From Candidatus Rokuibacteriota bacterium (GTDB taxonomy: Bacteria; Methylomirabilota; Methylomirabilia; Rokubacteriales; CSP1-6), in contig JACQWA010000390.1 in the NCBI GenBank assembly GCA_016209425.1, forward strand, positions 1 to 36,531: a stretch of 36,531 bases of DNA. The letters are read 5' to 3'. This document shows positions 23,839 through 31,899 of this stretch, in pieces (the first letter of the stretch is position 1; every line of letters starts with the position of its first letter). A program made the position numbers and the translations under genes. A model generated the notes under the pieces. The model was not told the origin of the DNA and searched no databases. It saw nothing but the letters and a program-made list of their open reading frames with translations.

Positions 23839-25029
23839 ATGGATTTCGACGAACTCCTGACCCTCAGCGCGGGACGGGACGCCTCCGACGTCCACCTCAA
23901 ACCCGGCGCCCACCCGATCCTCAGGGTCCATGGGGCCCTGGAGCACCAGCAGGATTGGCCAGTCGTCACCCAGGAGTACATGCTCGACCTGGCCAAGCGG
24001 CTCGTCAAACCCCAGCGCCTGACGGCGCTCCTGGAGGAGGGGCGGGAGATGGACCTGGCCTACGAGCTCAAGGGCTCGACGCGCTTCCGCGTCAACCTCT
24101 TCCTGGCCAAGGGGGAGATCAACGGCTCGCTCCGGGCCATCCCGCGGAAGATCCCGGCCTTCGAGGAGCTGCACCTTCCGAAGATCCTCGAGAAGCTCTC
24201 CATGGAGCGCCGGGGGATGGTCCTCGTGACCGGCGTAACCGGCTCCGGCAAATCCACGACTCTCGCGGCGATGATCGACTACATGAATCGCTACCGGAAC
24301 GACCACATCATCACGATCGAAGATCCCATCGAGTTCATCCACGAGGACAAGAACTGCGTCATCCGGCAGCGCGAGATGGGGCAGGACTCCGGGGGCTTCG
24401 CCCAGGCCCTCCGCGCCGCGCTCCGCGAGGACCCGGACGTGATCCTCGTGGGGGAGATGCGCGACCCCGAGACCATGTCCACGGCCCTGCACGCCGCCGA
24501 GACCGGACACCTCGTGCTCTCCACCCTCCACACGCTCAACGCCGCCGAGACCGTGAACCGGATCGTTGGCGGCATCCCGCCCCACCACGAAGAGCTGATC
24601 CGGAGCCAGCTCTCCGGCGTCATGACCGGGATCGTCTCCCAGCGCCTCCTGGTCAAGGCCGACGGCAAAGGTCGGATCCCCGCCGTGGAGGTGATGGTGG
24701 GCACCGGGCTGATCCGTGACTGCATCCGGGATCGGGAGAAGACGCCTCAGATTCCCGCGGTCATCGCCGCCGGCCAGGCGCAGTACGGGATGCAGACATT
24801 CGATCAGTCGCTCTTAGCCCTCTACCGGGACGACCTGATCAGCCTCGAGACCGCCATGGAGGCGGCGACCAATGCGGACGACTTTGCGCTCAAGATCCGC
24901 GGCATCCTGTCCGCGGCCGAGATGACCTGGGAGGTGGGCGCGGGGGATCCGGGAAAGCCAGCGGCTCGCCCCGCCGCCCCGGAGGCGCCGACGGCCGGCG
25001 GGTCCACCTTCTTCAAGAAGGAAAAGTAG
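23839..25029 (+). CDS. pilT: Type IV pilus retraction ATPase PilT
   Basis: 396 residues, secretion ATPase family. The N-terminal PAS-like domain (SAGRDASDVHLKPGAHP) is typical of PilT/PilU. The C-terminal RecA-like motor has Walker A GVTGSGKSTT near residues 130-140, the Asp box TIEDPIEF, Walker B LREDPDVILVGEMRDPET and the His box ETGHLVLSTLHT. The AIRNLIRE-like PilT signature is present only loosely (GLIRDCIRDREK). It hydrolyses ATP to depolymerise pili for twitching motility or DNA uptake. The tail after about residue 365 is Pro/Ala-rich and ends in lysines. ATG 23839 follows GGGAGGGAC. The gene lies between recA and recX, so uptake and recombination functions are close together. Confidence 0.9.
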   Translation: MDFDELLTLSAGRDASDVHLKPGAHPILRVHGALEHQQDWPVVTQEYMLDLAKRLVKPQRLTALLEEGREMDLAYELKGSTRFRVNLFLAKGEINGSLRAIPRKIPAFEELHLPKILEKLSMERRGMVLVTGVTGSGKSTTLAAMIDYMNRYRNDHIITIEDPIEFIHEDKNCVIRQREMGQDSGGFAQALRAALREDPDVILVGEMRDPETMSTALHAAETGHLVLSTLHTLNAAETVNRIVGGIPPHHEELIRSQLSGVMTGIVSQRLLVKADGKGRIPAVEVMVGTGLIRDCIRDREKTPQIPAVIAAGQAQYGMQTFDQSLLALYRDDLISLETAMEAATNADDFALKIRGILSAAEMTWEVGAGDPGKPAARPAAPEAPTAGGSTFFKKEK

Positions 25030-25052
25030 CAGACGCCTCCTTGCCGCCCAGC

Positions 25053-25565
25053 ATGGCCGCTCCCAGCGATTCGCGCCGGCCTCGGAAAGCTCTCGACGCC
25101 GGCGCGGCCAAGCAGGTCGCCTACGATCTCCTCTCCCGCAGGCCCTGGAGCCGCCGCGATCTGACCGCGCGGCTTCGGCGACGGGGCGCCCCTCTCGCGG
25201 TGGCACAGGAGGTGGTGGCGGCCCTGGAGGCTCAGGGGTACGTCGACGACCGGGCCTTCGCCCGCCAGTGGGCCGACGGACGCGCAGGCCGCCGTCATCT
25301 CGGGAGCGTGAGGCTCCGCGAGGAGCTTCAGCGCAAAGGTGTTCCCCCCGCGCTCGCCGGCGCCGCCATTCGCGACGCCTTTGCGGAGAGGGGGGAGGAG
25401 GAGCGCGCCCTGGAGGCAGCCCGGCGCCGGCTGCCGGCCCTCCGACGTCAGAACGCCGCCCGGGCCGCGGTGAAGCTCCGGGACTACCTGCTCCGGCGGG
25501 GGTATCCGGGGGAGGTGGTGCAGCGCGTGCTGCGCGGCCTTTTGAAAGTCGGGACTGAGGAGTGA
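25053..25565 (+). CDS. recX: RecX regulatory protein
   Basis: 170 residues, mostly helical and very arginine-rich, as in the RecX family. Three-helix repeats are visible: AKQVAYDLLSRRPWSRRDLTARL, VVAALEAQGYVDDRAFARQW and GSVRLREELQRKGVPPALAG. RecX binds the RecA filament groove and usually inhibits filament growth. Its place downstream of recA (with pilT between) supports the call. ATG 25053 is preferred over TTG 25041, but neither has a strong Shine-Dalgarno sequence. In many bacteria alaS follows directly; here a restriction-modification pair starts 10 bases after the stop. Confidence 0.88.
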   Translation: MAAPSDSRRPRKALDAGAAKQVAYDLLSRRPWSRRDLTARLRRRGAPLAVAQEVVAALEAQGYVDDRAFARQWADGRAGRRHLGSVRLREELQRKGVPPALAGAAIRDAFAERGEEERALEAARRRLPALRRQNAARAAVKLRDYLLRRGYPGEVVQRVLRGLLKVGTEE

Positions 25566-25575
25566 GGGGGGGTAC

Positions 25576-26610
25576 TTGAAGGGGCCCCGAACTAGGGCGC
25601 GAGCTCAAAGCGCGAGGAGTGCCCTCATCGATACGAAAACCGCCGTTGCTGCTTTCGTCCCGAGCGAAATAGGCAGGCTGGAGAACCCTCAGACTGATCT
25701 GCCGCGAATCGCTAGGGATCCGAGGCTGACGGCTCTGATCGAGGCGGCAGTTCGCGAGATCCCTACGACTCACGACCTTTGCTTGTATGACGCTCGCGAG
25801 ATGTCCTCCCTGAAGCCAGAAAGTGTCCACCTAGTGGTCACTTCCCCTCCCTACTGGACCCTCAAGGAATATCCCCGTTCTAAGGGGCAGTTAGGTCTTA
25901 TTGGTGACTACGAGAAGTTTCTGGCGGAACTCGACAAGATTTGGAAGCACTGCTTCCGGGTCCTCGTGCCAGGCGGTCGCCTGATCTGCGTGGTAGGGGA
26001 CGTTTGCCTGTCGCGGCGCGAAAACGACGGGCGGCATACCGTCGTGCCTCTTCACTCCTCAATTCAAGAGCGCTGTCGCAAAATGGGCTATGACAACCTC
26101 GCCCCGATCATTTGGAGCAAGATCGCGAACGCGGCTTACGAAGTTGAGAATGGCTCTGGCTTTCTTGGAAAGCCCTACGAACCGAATGCAGTCATCAAGA
26201 ACGACATCGAATTTGTCCTCATGGAACGGAAGCCGGGCGGTTACCGCAGTCCATCCGTCGCTACCCGGGTGATGAGCGTCATTTCGGCTGAGAACCACCA
26301 GAAGTGGTTTCAGCAAATCTGGACTGGTCTGACCGGTGCTTCTACGAAGCAACACCCAGCACCGTACCCCCTTGAGCTCGCTGAGAGACTTATTAGAATG
26401 TTTAGCTTCGTGGGCGACACAGTTTTGGATCCTTTTATGGGGACGGGGACGACAAACCTTGCTGCGTCGAGGTGGGGCCGGAACAGCGTAGGCTTCGAGG
26501 TGGATTCACACTATTTCGATCTGGCGTATCAGCGGCTAAGTGGTGCTACCGCGGATCTCTTCGCTAAAACGACGATCAACGTGGTGAGGTCGAATAGACA
26601 CTGTGTATGA
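25576..26610 (+). CDS. Type II DNA methyltransferase, beta class (N6-A or N4-C)
   Basis: 344 residues. Catalytic motif IV TSPPYW near residue 90 precedes the SAM-binding motif DPFMGTGTT near 285-293. That order, with the target-recognition region between, defines the beta class (pfam N6_N4_Mtase). TSPPYW is common among N4-cytosine and some N6-adenine enzymes. The start is probably TTG at 25576, 4 bases after GAGGGGGGG; the next in-frame ATG (25801) would cut away conserved sequence. Base composition drops sharply from recX: hand count 27 of 60 G+C at 25861-25920 against about 80% in nearby recX. The TGA overlaps the endonuclease ATG (ATGA). It protects host DNA from the paired nuclease. From memory, classic M.PaeR7I is a gamma-class adenine enzyme, so this pairing may be unusual. 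Confidence 0.87.
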   Translation: MKGPRTRARAQSARSALIDTKTAVAAFVPSEIGRLENPQTDLPRIARDPRLTALIEAAVREIPTTHDLCLYDAREMSSLKPESVHLVVTSPPYWTLKEYPRSKGQLGLIGDYEKFLAELDKIWKHCFRVLVPGGRLICVVGDVCLSRRENDGRHTVVPLHSSIQERCRKMGYDNLAPIIWSKIANAAYEVENGSGFLGKPYEPNAVIKNDIEFVLMERKPGGYRSPSVATRVMSVISAENHQKWFQQIWTGLTGASTKQHPAPYPLELAERLIRMFSFVGDTVLDPFMGTGTTNLAASRWGRNSVGFEVDSHYFDLAYQRLSGATADLFAKTTINVVRSNRHCV

Positions 26611-27350
26611 GCGATCTCGAATCGAGAGTGTCGTCCGCAGTCCGTCAGTTCTGGAAGACCCGACAGCAACAGGAGAGGAAGCAAGGCGCAGCCAGCGGTA
26701 AACGTGATCAGGGAAGCAGGAGTGCCGTTACCGGCGGTGCGCAGCTTGACGGATTCATCAAGCTGGTGAGCGACTTGCTTATTGAGAGCGGGATTCCTGA
26801 TGGAACGATCTTCCGCAGGAAGCACGTCGAGCTGCCGGGCTTCTTCAGGCCAACGAAGGAGTGGGATCTTCTTGTAGTCGTTGAAGGTCATCTCTTGGCT
26901 TCGATCGAGTTCAAGTCTCAGGTAGGTCCCTCGTTCGGCAACAATTACAATAATCGGACCGAGGAGGCATTGGGCAGCGCCACAGACCTTTGGACGGCCT
27001 ACCGTGAGGGCGCGTTCAGAAAGTCTCCGCGTCCTTGGCTCGGGTACTTCATGCTGTTGGAGGAAGCACCGCGTTCCACGAGCCCCGTTGCTGTTTCGGA
27101 GCCGCATTTTCCAGTCTTTGAGGAGTTTCGAGAAGCATCGTACGCGAAACGGTACGAAGTGTTCTGCCAAAAGCTAGTGCGCGAGCGTCTCTATGACGCT
27201 GCGTGGTTCCTGCTGTCGGACAGCGTCACTGGGCTAAAGGGGAAATTTCGGGAGCCCTCGCCCGAGCTCAGCTTTGGGAACTTTATCGCATCGTTGACCG
27301 GGCGGGCGATCGCTTATGCCAAGCTTCGCGCCCAGAGAGGTGGGCGATGA
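26607..27350 (+). CDS. PaeR7I/XhoI-like type II restriction endonuclease
   Basis: 247 residues, the normal size for PaeR7I-type enzymes. Strings I recognise from that family include DQGSRSAVTGGAQLDGFI, RRKHVELPGFFRPTKEWDLLVV, KSQVGPSFGNNYNNRTEEA and EPHFPVFEEFREASY. The PD-(D/E)xK active site is D87 (EWDLLV) with E101 and K103 (IEFKS). Known relatives cut CTCGAG, so the same target is the simplest prediction, not a demonstration. The ATG overlaps the methyltransferase stop. Low GC compared with flanking recX and alaS marks the pair as acquired. The alaS promoter follows within 75 bases, so the insertion left alaS expression intact. Confidence 0.9.
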   Translation: MSDLESRVSSAVRQFWKTRQQQERKQGAASGKRDQGSRSAVTGGAQLDGFIKLVSDLLIESGIPDGTIFRRKHVELPGFFRPTKEWDLLVVVEGHLLASIEFKSQVGPSFGNNYNNRTEEALGSATDLWTAYREGAFRKSPRPWLGYFMLLEEAPRSTSPVAVSEPHFPVFEEFREASYAKRYEVFCQKLVRERLYDAAWFLLSDSVTGLKGKFREPSPELSFGNFIASLTGRAIAYAKLRAQRGGR

Positions 27351-27406
27351 GATCGAAACAGGGAGGACAGGGCCCGAGTAGCCTCAGAGGGGTGCGCCCG
27401 GCGTGG

Positions 27407-27417
27407 TACGATACGAT
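27407..27417 (+). promoter_or_regulatory. -10 region of alaS, leaderless-type spacing
   Basis: Two overlapping TACGAT boxes (27407-27412 and 27412-27417) lie 7-12 bases before the alaS ATG at 27424. No Shine-Dalgarno sequence and no clear -35 element are visible. This resembles the rimO arrangement and suggests a leaderless or nearly leaderless transcript. Confidence 0.4.
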
Positions 27418-27423
27418 GGTCTT

Positions 27424-30099
27424 ATGACCGGGCACGAGCTTCGCCAGCGCTTCCTCGATTACTTCGGTCGGAATGGTCATACTGTCGTTCAATCCTCGCC
27501 GCTCGTTCCTGCCCAGGACCCGACGCTTCTGTTCACGAACGCCGGGATGGTCCAGTTCAAGTCCGTCTTCCTCGGCGAGGACCGGCGCCCCTACGTGCGC
27601 GCGGTCTCCTGCCAGAAGTGCGTGCGGGCCGGCGGCAAGCACAACGACCTCGAGAACGTCGGGCGCACGGCCCGGCACCACACCTTCTTCGAGATGCTCG
27701 GGAACTTCTCCTTCGGCGACTACTTCAAGGCGGAGGCCGTGGCCTTCGCGTGGGAGTTCCTCACGAAGGAGATGGGGCTCGCCCGGGACCGGCTCTGGGC
27801 GACGGTTTTCACCGCCGACGACGAGGCGTTCAGCCTCTGGCAGACGGTGGCGGGGCTTCCCCAGGAGCGAATCCTGCGCCTGGGGGAAGCCGACAATTTC
27901 TGGGCCATGGGGGAAACAGGGCCGTGCGGCCCGTGCTCCGAGATCCACTTCCACCAGGGGGAGTCCCTCCCGTGCGCGGCGGAGCAGGAGGGGCGCCGAT
28001 GCCTCGGCCCGGCCTGCGAGTGCGATCGCTGGCTGGAAGTCTGGAACCTGGTCTTCATGCAATTCAACCGGGACGCCGGGGGAGCCCTGAGCCCGCTCCC
28101 GAAGCCCTCCATCGACACGGGGATGGGTCTGGAGCGGATGGCGGCGGTGATGCAGGGCAAGGGCTCCGTCTTCGAAACGGACCTCATCTGGCCGATTCTC
28201 GACTCGGTGGCGAAGGTCGTGGGGAAGCGGTACACGGCCTCCGAGACCGACGACGTGTCCCTGCGCGTGATCGCCGACCATGCGCGCGCGGCGACCTTCC
28301 TGATCGCCGACGGCGTCTACCCGTCCAACGAATGGCGCGGGTACGTCCTGCGCCGGATCATGCGCCGGGCGATGCGCCACGGCCGCCTGCTCGGCCTCTA
28401 CGAACCCTTCCTCTGGCGGGCGGTGGCGGGGGTGGCGGCGGTGATGGCCCCGGCGTATCCCGAGCTCGAGCGCGAGAAGCCGCGGGTTCAAGAGGTGGTG
28501 AAGGCGGAGGAAGAGCGCTTCGCCGAGACGCTGGACACGGGGACGGCGAAGATCCGCGAGTATCTGGAGGCAAACCGGGAGGCGCAGGAGACGGTGGCAG
28601 ACGGCAAGTTCCTCTTCACCCTCTACGACACCTACGGCTTCCCGCTCGACCTGGCGCAGGAGGTCTTCCAGGAGGCCGGCTGGTCGGTGCCTCAGGCGAG
28701 CCTGGACGCGTACGAGGCGGAGATGGCCTCCCAGCGCGCCCGCGCCCGCGCCAGCGCGGCCTTCGGGGCCGGAGAGGAAGCCGAGTCGGCGAGGATCTAT
28801 GCGGAGTTCGCCGCCGAGGTCTCCAGCGTCGAGTTCCTGGGCTACGAGACCCTGAACGCCCCCGGCCGGATCGTCGTCATGGTCAGGGCCGGCCGTCGGC
28901 TCCCCGAGGCCGTTTCCGGCGACGAGGTGGAGGTGATCCTGGACCGGACGCCGTGCTACGCCGAATCGGGCGGCCAGGTTGGGGACACGGGGCGCATTCT
29001 TGGCCGCCAGGGGAACGGCCGAATCCTCGACACTCACTTCCGGGGGAGCGGCCTCATCGTCCACCGCGTGAAGGTGGAGTCAGGAGGCTTCCGGGAAGGG
29101 GAGGAGGTGGCGGTGTGGGTGGAGTCGCCGCGCCGTCGCGGACTTCAATTGCACCATACGGGAACGCACCTCCTCCATGCGGCGCTCCGCAAGGTCCTGG
29201 GCACCCACGTCACCCAGGCAGGCTCGCTGGTCGCGCCCGATCACCTGCGCTTCGACATCACGCACGGCTCCCAAGTCAGGGACCGGGAGATTGACCAGGT
29301 GGAGGAGCTCGTGAACGAGAAGGTGCGCGACAACCTCCGCGTGGACCCGTTGTGGACCGACCTGGAGCAGGCGTTGAAGCTGGGCGCGCTCGCGCTCTTC
29401 GGTGAGAAGTACGGCCAGCGCGTGCGCGTGGTCAGGATCGGCGACTTCTCGACCGAATTGTGCGGCGGCACCCACCTGGAGCAGACGGGGCAGATCGGCC
29501 TGTTCAAGATCGTCTCGGAAGGCGCCGTGGCCGCCGGAGTCCGCCGCTTGACCGCCGTGACGGGGGACGCGGCCCTCCGCCACGTCGAGCGGGAGGAGTC
29601 GGCGCTCCGGGAGGCCGCCGCCATCCTCAAGATCCCACCGCTCGAGGTGCCCCAGCGCCTCGCCAAGCTCCTGGACGAGCAACGGCAGCTGGAGAAGCAA
29701 CTGGAGGCCCTGGAAGGACGCCTGGCGAAGACCCGGGCGGAGGAGCTGGTGGCGGCCGCCCGCCAGGTCGGGGGGGTGGCGGTGGTGGCGGCGCGGGTGG
29801 ACGGGCTGGATCCGGACGGGCTCCGCGCCGTCGTTGACTCGGTGCGTGAACGCCTGGGTTCGGGAGTCATCTGTCTCGGGAGCGTCAAGGGCGACAAGGT
29901 GAGCCTTGTGAGTGCCGTGACCAAGGACCTGACGCCGCGCTTCAACGCGGGCAAGCTGATCCAGGAGGTCGCCCGGGCCTGCGGCGGCGGCGGCGGCGGC
30001 CGGCCCGACCTGGCCCAGGCGGGGGGCAAGGATCCAGCCAAGCTCGACGCCGCGCTCGGCCTCGCCCTCGACTGGGTCGCCCGGTCTCAATCCACATGA
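27424..30099 (+). CDS. alaS: Alanyl-tRNA synthetase
   Basis: 891 residues, full length for a bacterial AlaRS. The class II catalytic core opens MTGHELRQRFLDYFGRNGH and includes PLVPAQDPTLLFTNAGMVQFK and GRTARHHTFFEMLGNFSFGDYFK. The editing domain has its zinc ligands in HHTGTHLLHAAL and CGGTHLEQTGQIG. The C-terminal DHHA1/C-Ala domain ends with a glycine run (CGGGGGGRPDLAQAGGKDP). It charges tRNA-Ala and clears mischarged Ser or Gly. ATG 27424 is chosen by the conserved N-terminus; an upstream in-frame start at 27403 has no support. The TGA overlaps the kinase ATG in ATGA. Confidence 0.97.
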   Translation: MTGHELRQRFLDYFGRNGHTVVQSSPLVPAQDPTLLFTNAGMVQFKSVFLGEDRRPYVRAVSCQKCVRAGGKHNDLENVGRTARHHTFFEMLGNFSFGDYFKAEAVAFAWEFLTKEMGLARDRLWATVFTADDEAFSLWQTVAGLPQERILRLGEADNFWAMGETGPCGPCSEIHFHQGESLPCAAEQEGRRCLGPACECDRWLEVWNLVFMQFNRDAGGALSPLPKPSIDTGMGLERMAAVMQGKGSVFETDLIWPILDSVAKVVGKRYTASETDDVSLRVIADHARAATFLIADGVYPSNEWRGYVLRRIMRRAMRHGRLLGLYEPFLWRAVAGVAAVMAPAYPELEREKPRVQEVVKAEEERFAETLDTGTAKIREYLEANREAQETVADGKFLFTLYDTYGFPLDLAQEVFQEAGWSVPQASLDAYEAEMASQRARARASAAFGAGEEAESARIYAEFAAEVSSVEFLGYETLNAPGRIVVMVRAGRRLPEAVSGDEVEVILDRTPCYAESGGQVGDTGRILGRQGNGRILDTHFRGSGLIVHRVKVESGGFREGEEVAVWVESPRRRGLQLHHTGTHLLHAALRKVLGTHVTQAGSLVAPDHLRFDITHGSQVRDREIDQVEELVNEKVRDNLRVDPLWTDLEQALKLGALALFGEKYGQRVRVVRIGDFSTELCGGTHLEQTGQIGLFKIVSEGAVAAGVRRLTAVTGDAALRHVEREESALREAAAILKIPPLEVPQRLAKLLDEQRQLEKQLEALEGRLAKTRAEELVAAARQVGGVAVVAARVDGLDPDGLRAVVDSVRERLGSGVICLGSVKGDKVSLVSAVTKDLTPRFNAGKLIQEVARACGGGGGGRPDLAQAGGKDPAKLDAALGLALDWVARSQST

Positions 30100-31763
30100 C
30101 GAACCGTTCCACGGAGGGCCCGGTCGGACGCCACCTGGCCATCCTCCGCGCGGTGGCCGCCGCGGTCAGCCGTTCGCTGGATTTCGAGGAGGTCCTGGAG
30201 AAATCCCTGGCGGCCCTCACGCAGGTGACGGGGCATGAACTCGCCAGCTTTCACCTGATCTCCCCGGATGGGGGGAGCCTCATCCTCCGCGGCCACCGGG
30301 GTCTGTCGGCAAGGCTCCGTGAGGTCAACGAGGTTCTCCCGGTGGGGGAGGGGTTGATCGGCCAGGTGGCCTCCGAGGGGCGCGCCGTCGTGCTCGATGA
30401 GGTCCTCGCCGCGCCGGACCTTCTCTTCGCCGCGCGGCCCGTGGTCGCCGCCGAGGGGATCCGCGGCTTCGTCTGCGTGCCGATCCGGGCGCGCGACCGG
30501 ATCCTCGGGACCCTCTCCCTCGGGCGACAGACGCCGGACCCGTTCTCCGAGGAGGAGGTGGCGCTCCTGGAGTCGGCCGCCGACCAGATCGGGCTGGCGC
30601 TCGACAACGCGCGGCTCTACTCGGAGCTCCGGCGTCAATTCGACGAGCTCCGCAGCACTCAGGCCCAACTGATTCACGCCGAAAAACTCTCCGCGATTGG
30701 CGAGCTGGCGGCGGGCGTGGCCCACGAAATCAACAACCCCCTCACGTCGATCCTGGGGGAGGTCCAGCTCCTCCTCCTGAGCCACCTCGGCGCTGAAATG
30801 AAGGGGCGGCTCCAGGTCATTTCCGATGAGACCGTCCGGGCCGCGCGGATCGTCCAGAACCTGCTCGTCTTCGCGGGGCGCTACCCTCCGCAGCGCTCCC
30901 CCTGCGTGGTGGCCGACCAGCTCCAGCGCGTCCTGGATCTGAAGGGGTACCACCTCCAGGCAGACAACATCCAGGTCGAGACCCAGCTCGTACCAGCGCC
31001 GCCGGTCTGGGCCGACGAGAACCAACTTTTGCAGGTGTTCCTCAACCTCGTGCAGAACGCCCACCAGGCCATCAAGATGGCCCACGAACGCGGCACCATC
31101 CTCGTGCGCGTGCGCCCCCTCGCGGCCGGGGTGCGGGCGGAGATCGTCGATGACGGGCCCGGGATTTCTCCGGAGGATCTGCCTCGGATCTTCGATCCGT
31201 TCTTCACCACGAAGCCGCCCGGAGTGGGGACGGGGCTCGGGCTGAGCGTCTCCTACGGGATCGTGGCGGAGCACGGCGGCCGCCTCTGGGCCGAGAACCG
31301 CCCGGAGGGCGGGGCGAAGTTTATTGTGGAGCTCCCAGTTGGCGCCCCGAACGCGGATCTCGGGAGGTCGCCGAGCCTGCCGTCGAGGCCGATGCGAATT
31401 CTGGTGGTCGAAGACGAGGCCGGGGTGGCGGGGGTTCTGAGCGGCCTGCTCCTGCGACTCGGGCACAGCGCCGAGGTGGCGGGGGGTGGGAGGGAGGCGC
31501 TTGAGCGCGTAGAGACCTCCCCCTACGATCTCCTGATCGTGGACCTGAAGATGCCGGGCATGGGCGGGCGGCGGTTCTGGGAGATCCTGCGAGATCGCGG
31601 CTCTCCGCTGGCTCGCCGATTGGCGTTCATGAGCGGCAATGCGAGATCCCCGGACATGGTCGAGCTGGTGAGGGAAGCCGCGGCCCTGACCCTCCCCAAG
31701 CCGTTCACCTTCGCGGACGTCTCGGCTCTGCTGCGGGAGGCCGCCACGCGCTCGGCGTCCTAG
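30096..31763 (+). CDS. Soluble hybrid sensor histidine kinase (GAF-HisKA-HATPase-REC)
   Basis: 555 residues with no membrane segment, so cytosolic sensing is likely. A GAF domain at about 15-180 (GEGLIGQVASEGRAVVLDEV, RGFVCVPIRARDRILGTLSLG) leads into a coiled-coil helix. HisKA has phospho-acceptor H210 in AAGVAHEINNPLTSI. The HATPase domain has the N-box QVFLNLVQNAHQAI, G1 DDGPGISPEDLPRIFDPFF and G2 GTGLGLSVSYG. A receiver domain starts at MRILVVEDEAG, with phospho-accepting D483 in LLIVDLKMPGMGG and the conserved lysine in LPKPF. The input signal is unknown and no DNA-binding output is attached, so a phosphorelay partner is probably elsewhere. ATG 30096 overlaps the alaS stop, so it is likely co-transcribed. 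Confidence 0.92.
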   Translation: MTNRSTEGPVGRHLAILRAVAAAVSRSLDFEEVLEKSLAALTQVTGHELASFHLISPDGGSLILRGHRGLSARLREVNEVLPVGEGLIGQVASEGRAVVLDEVLAAPDLLFAARPVVAAEGIRGFVCVPIRARDRILGTLSLGRQTPDPFSEEEVALLESAADQIGLALDNARLYSELRRQFDELRSTQAQLIHAEKLSAIGELAAGVAHEINNPLTSILGEVQLLLLSHLGAEMKGRLQVISDETVRAARIVQNLLVFAGRYPPQRSPCVVADQLQRVLDLKGYHLQADNIQVETQLVPAPPVWADENQLLQVFLNLVQNAHQAIKMAHERGTILVRVRPLAAGVRAEIVDDGPGISPEDLPRIFDPFFTTKPPGVGTGLGLSVSYGIVAEHGGRLWAENRPEGGAKFIVELPVGAPNADLGRSPSLPSRPMRILVVEDEAGVAGVLSGLLLRLGHSAEVAGGGREALERVETSPYDLLIVDLKMPGMGGRRFWEILRDRGSPLARRLAFMSGNARSPDMVELVREAAALTLPKPFTFADVSALLREAATRSAS

Positions 31764-31776
31764 GAGCGCGCCGGAC

Positions 31777-31792
31777 TAACACTAACACTAAC
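31777..31792 (+). repeat. Short tandem repeat (TAACAC x2 plus TAAC)
   Basis: TAACACTAACACTAAC follows the kinase stop, an AT-containing island in otherwise GC-rich sequence. The array is too short to assign a role. It lies in the 136-base convergent gap before the RlmI-like gene. Confidence 0.5.
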
Positions 31793-31815
31793 CTCGGTTG
31801 GCTCTTCGAGCGCGC

Positions 31816-31836
31816 ACCCGCGGCTTCGCCGCGGGT
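31816..31836. terminator. Strong hairpin between convergent genes
   Basis: ACCCGCGGC-TTC-GCCGCGGGT forms a perfect 9-bp GC-rich stem with a 3-base loop. It sits between the ends of the kinase (+) and the RlmI-like gene (-), so it could stop transcription from both sides. There is no T-run, so it is not a classic intrinsic terminator; it may act with Rho or stabilise 3' ends. Confidence 0.5.
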
Positions 31837-31899
31837 ACCCGGCCCGCGCAACCTCTCGGGGGGGCTCACGGGGGGGCCGTCGAGGCCCCTCCGTGCTTC

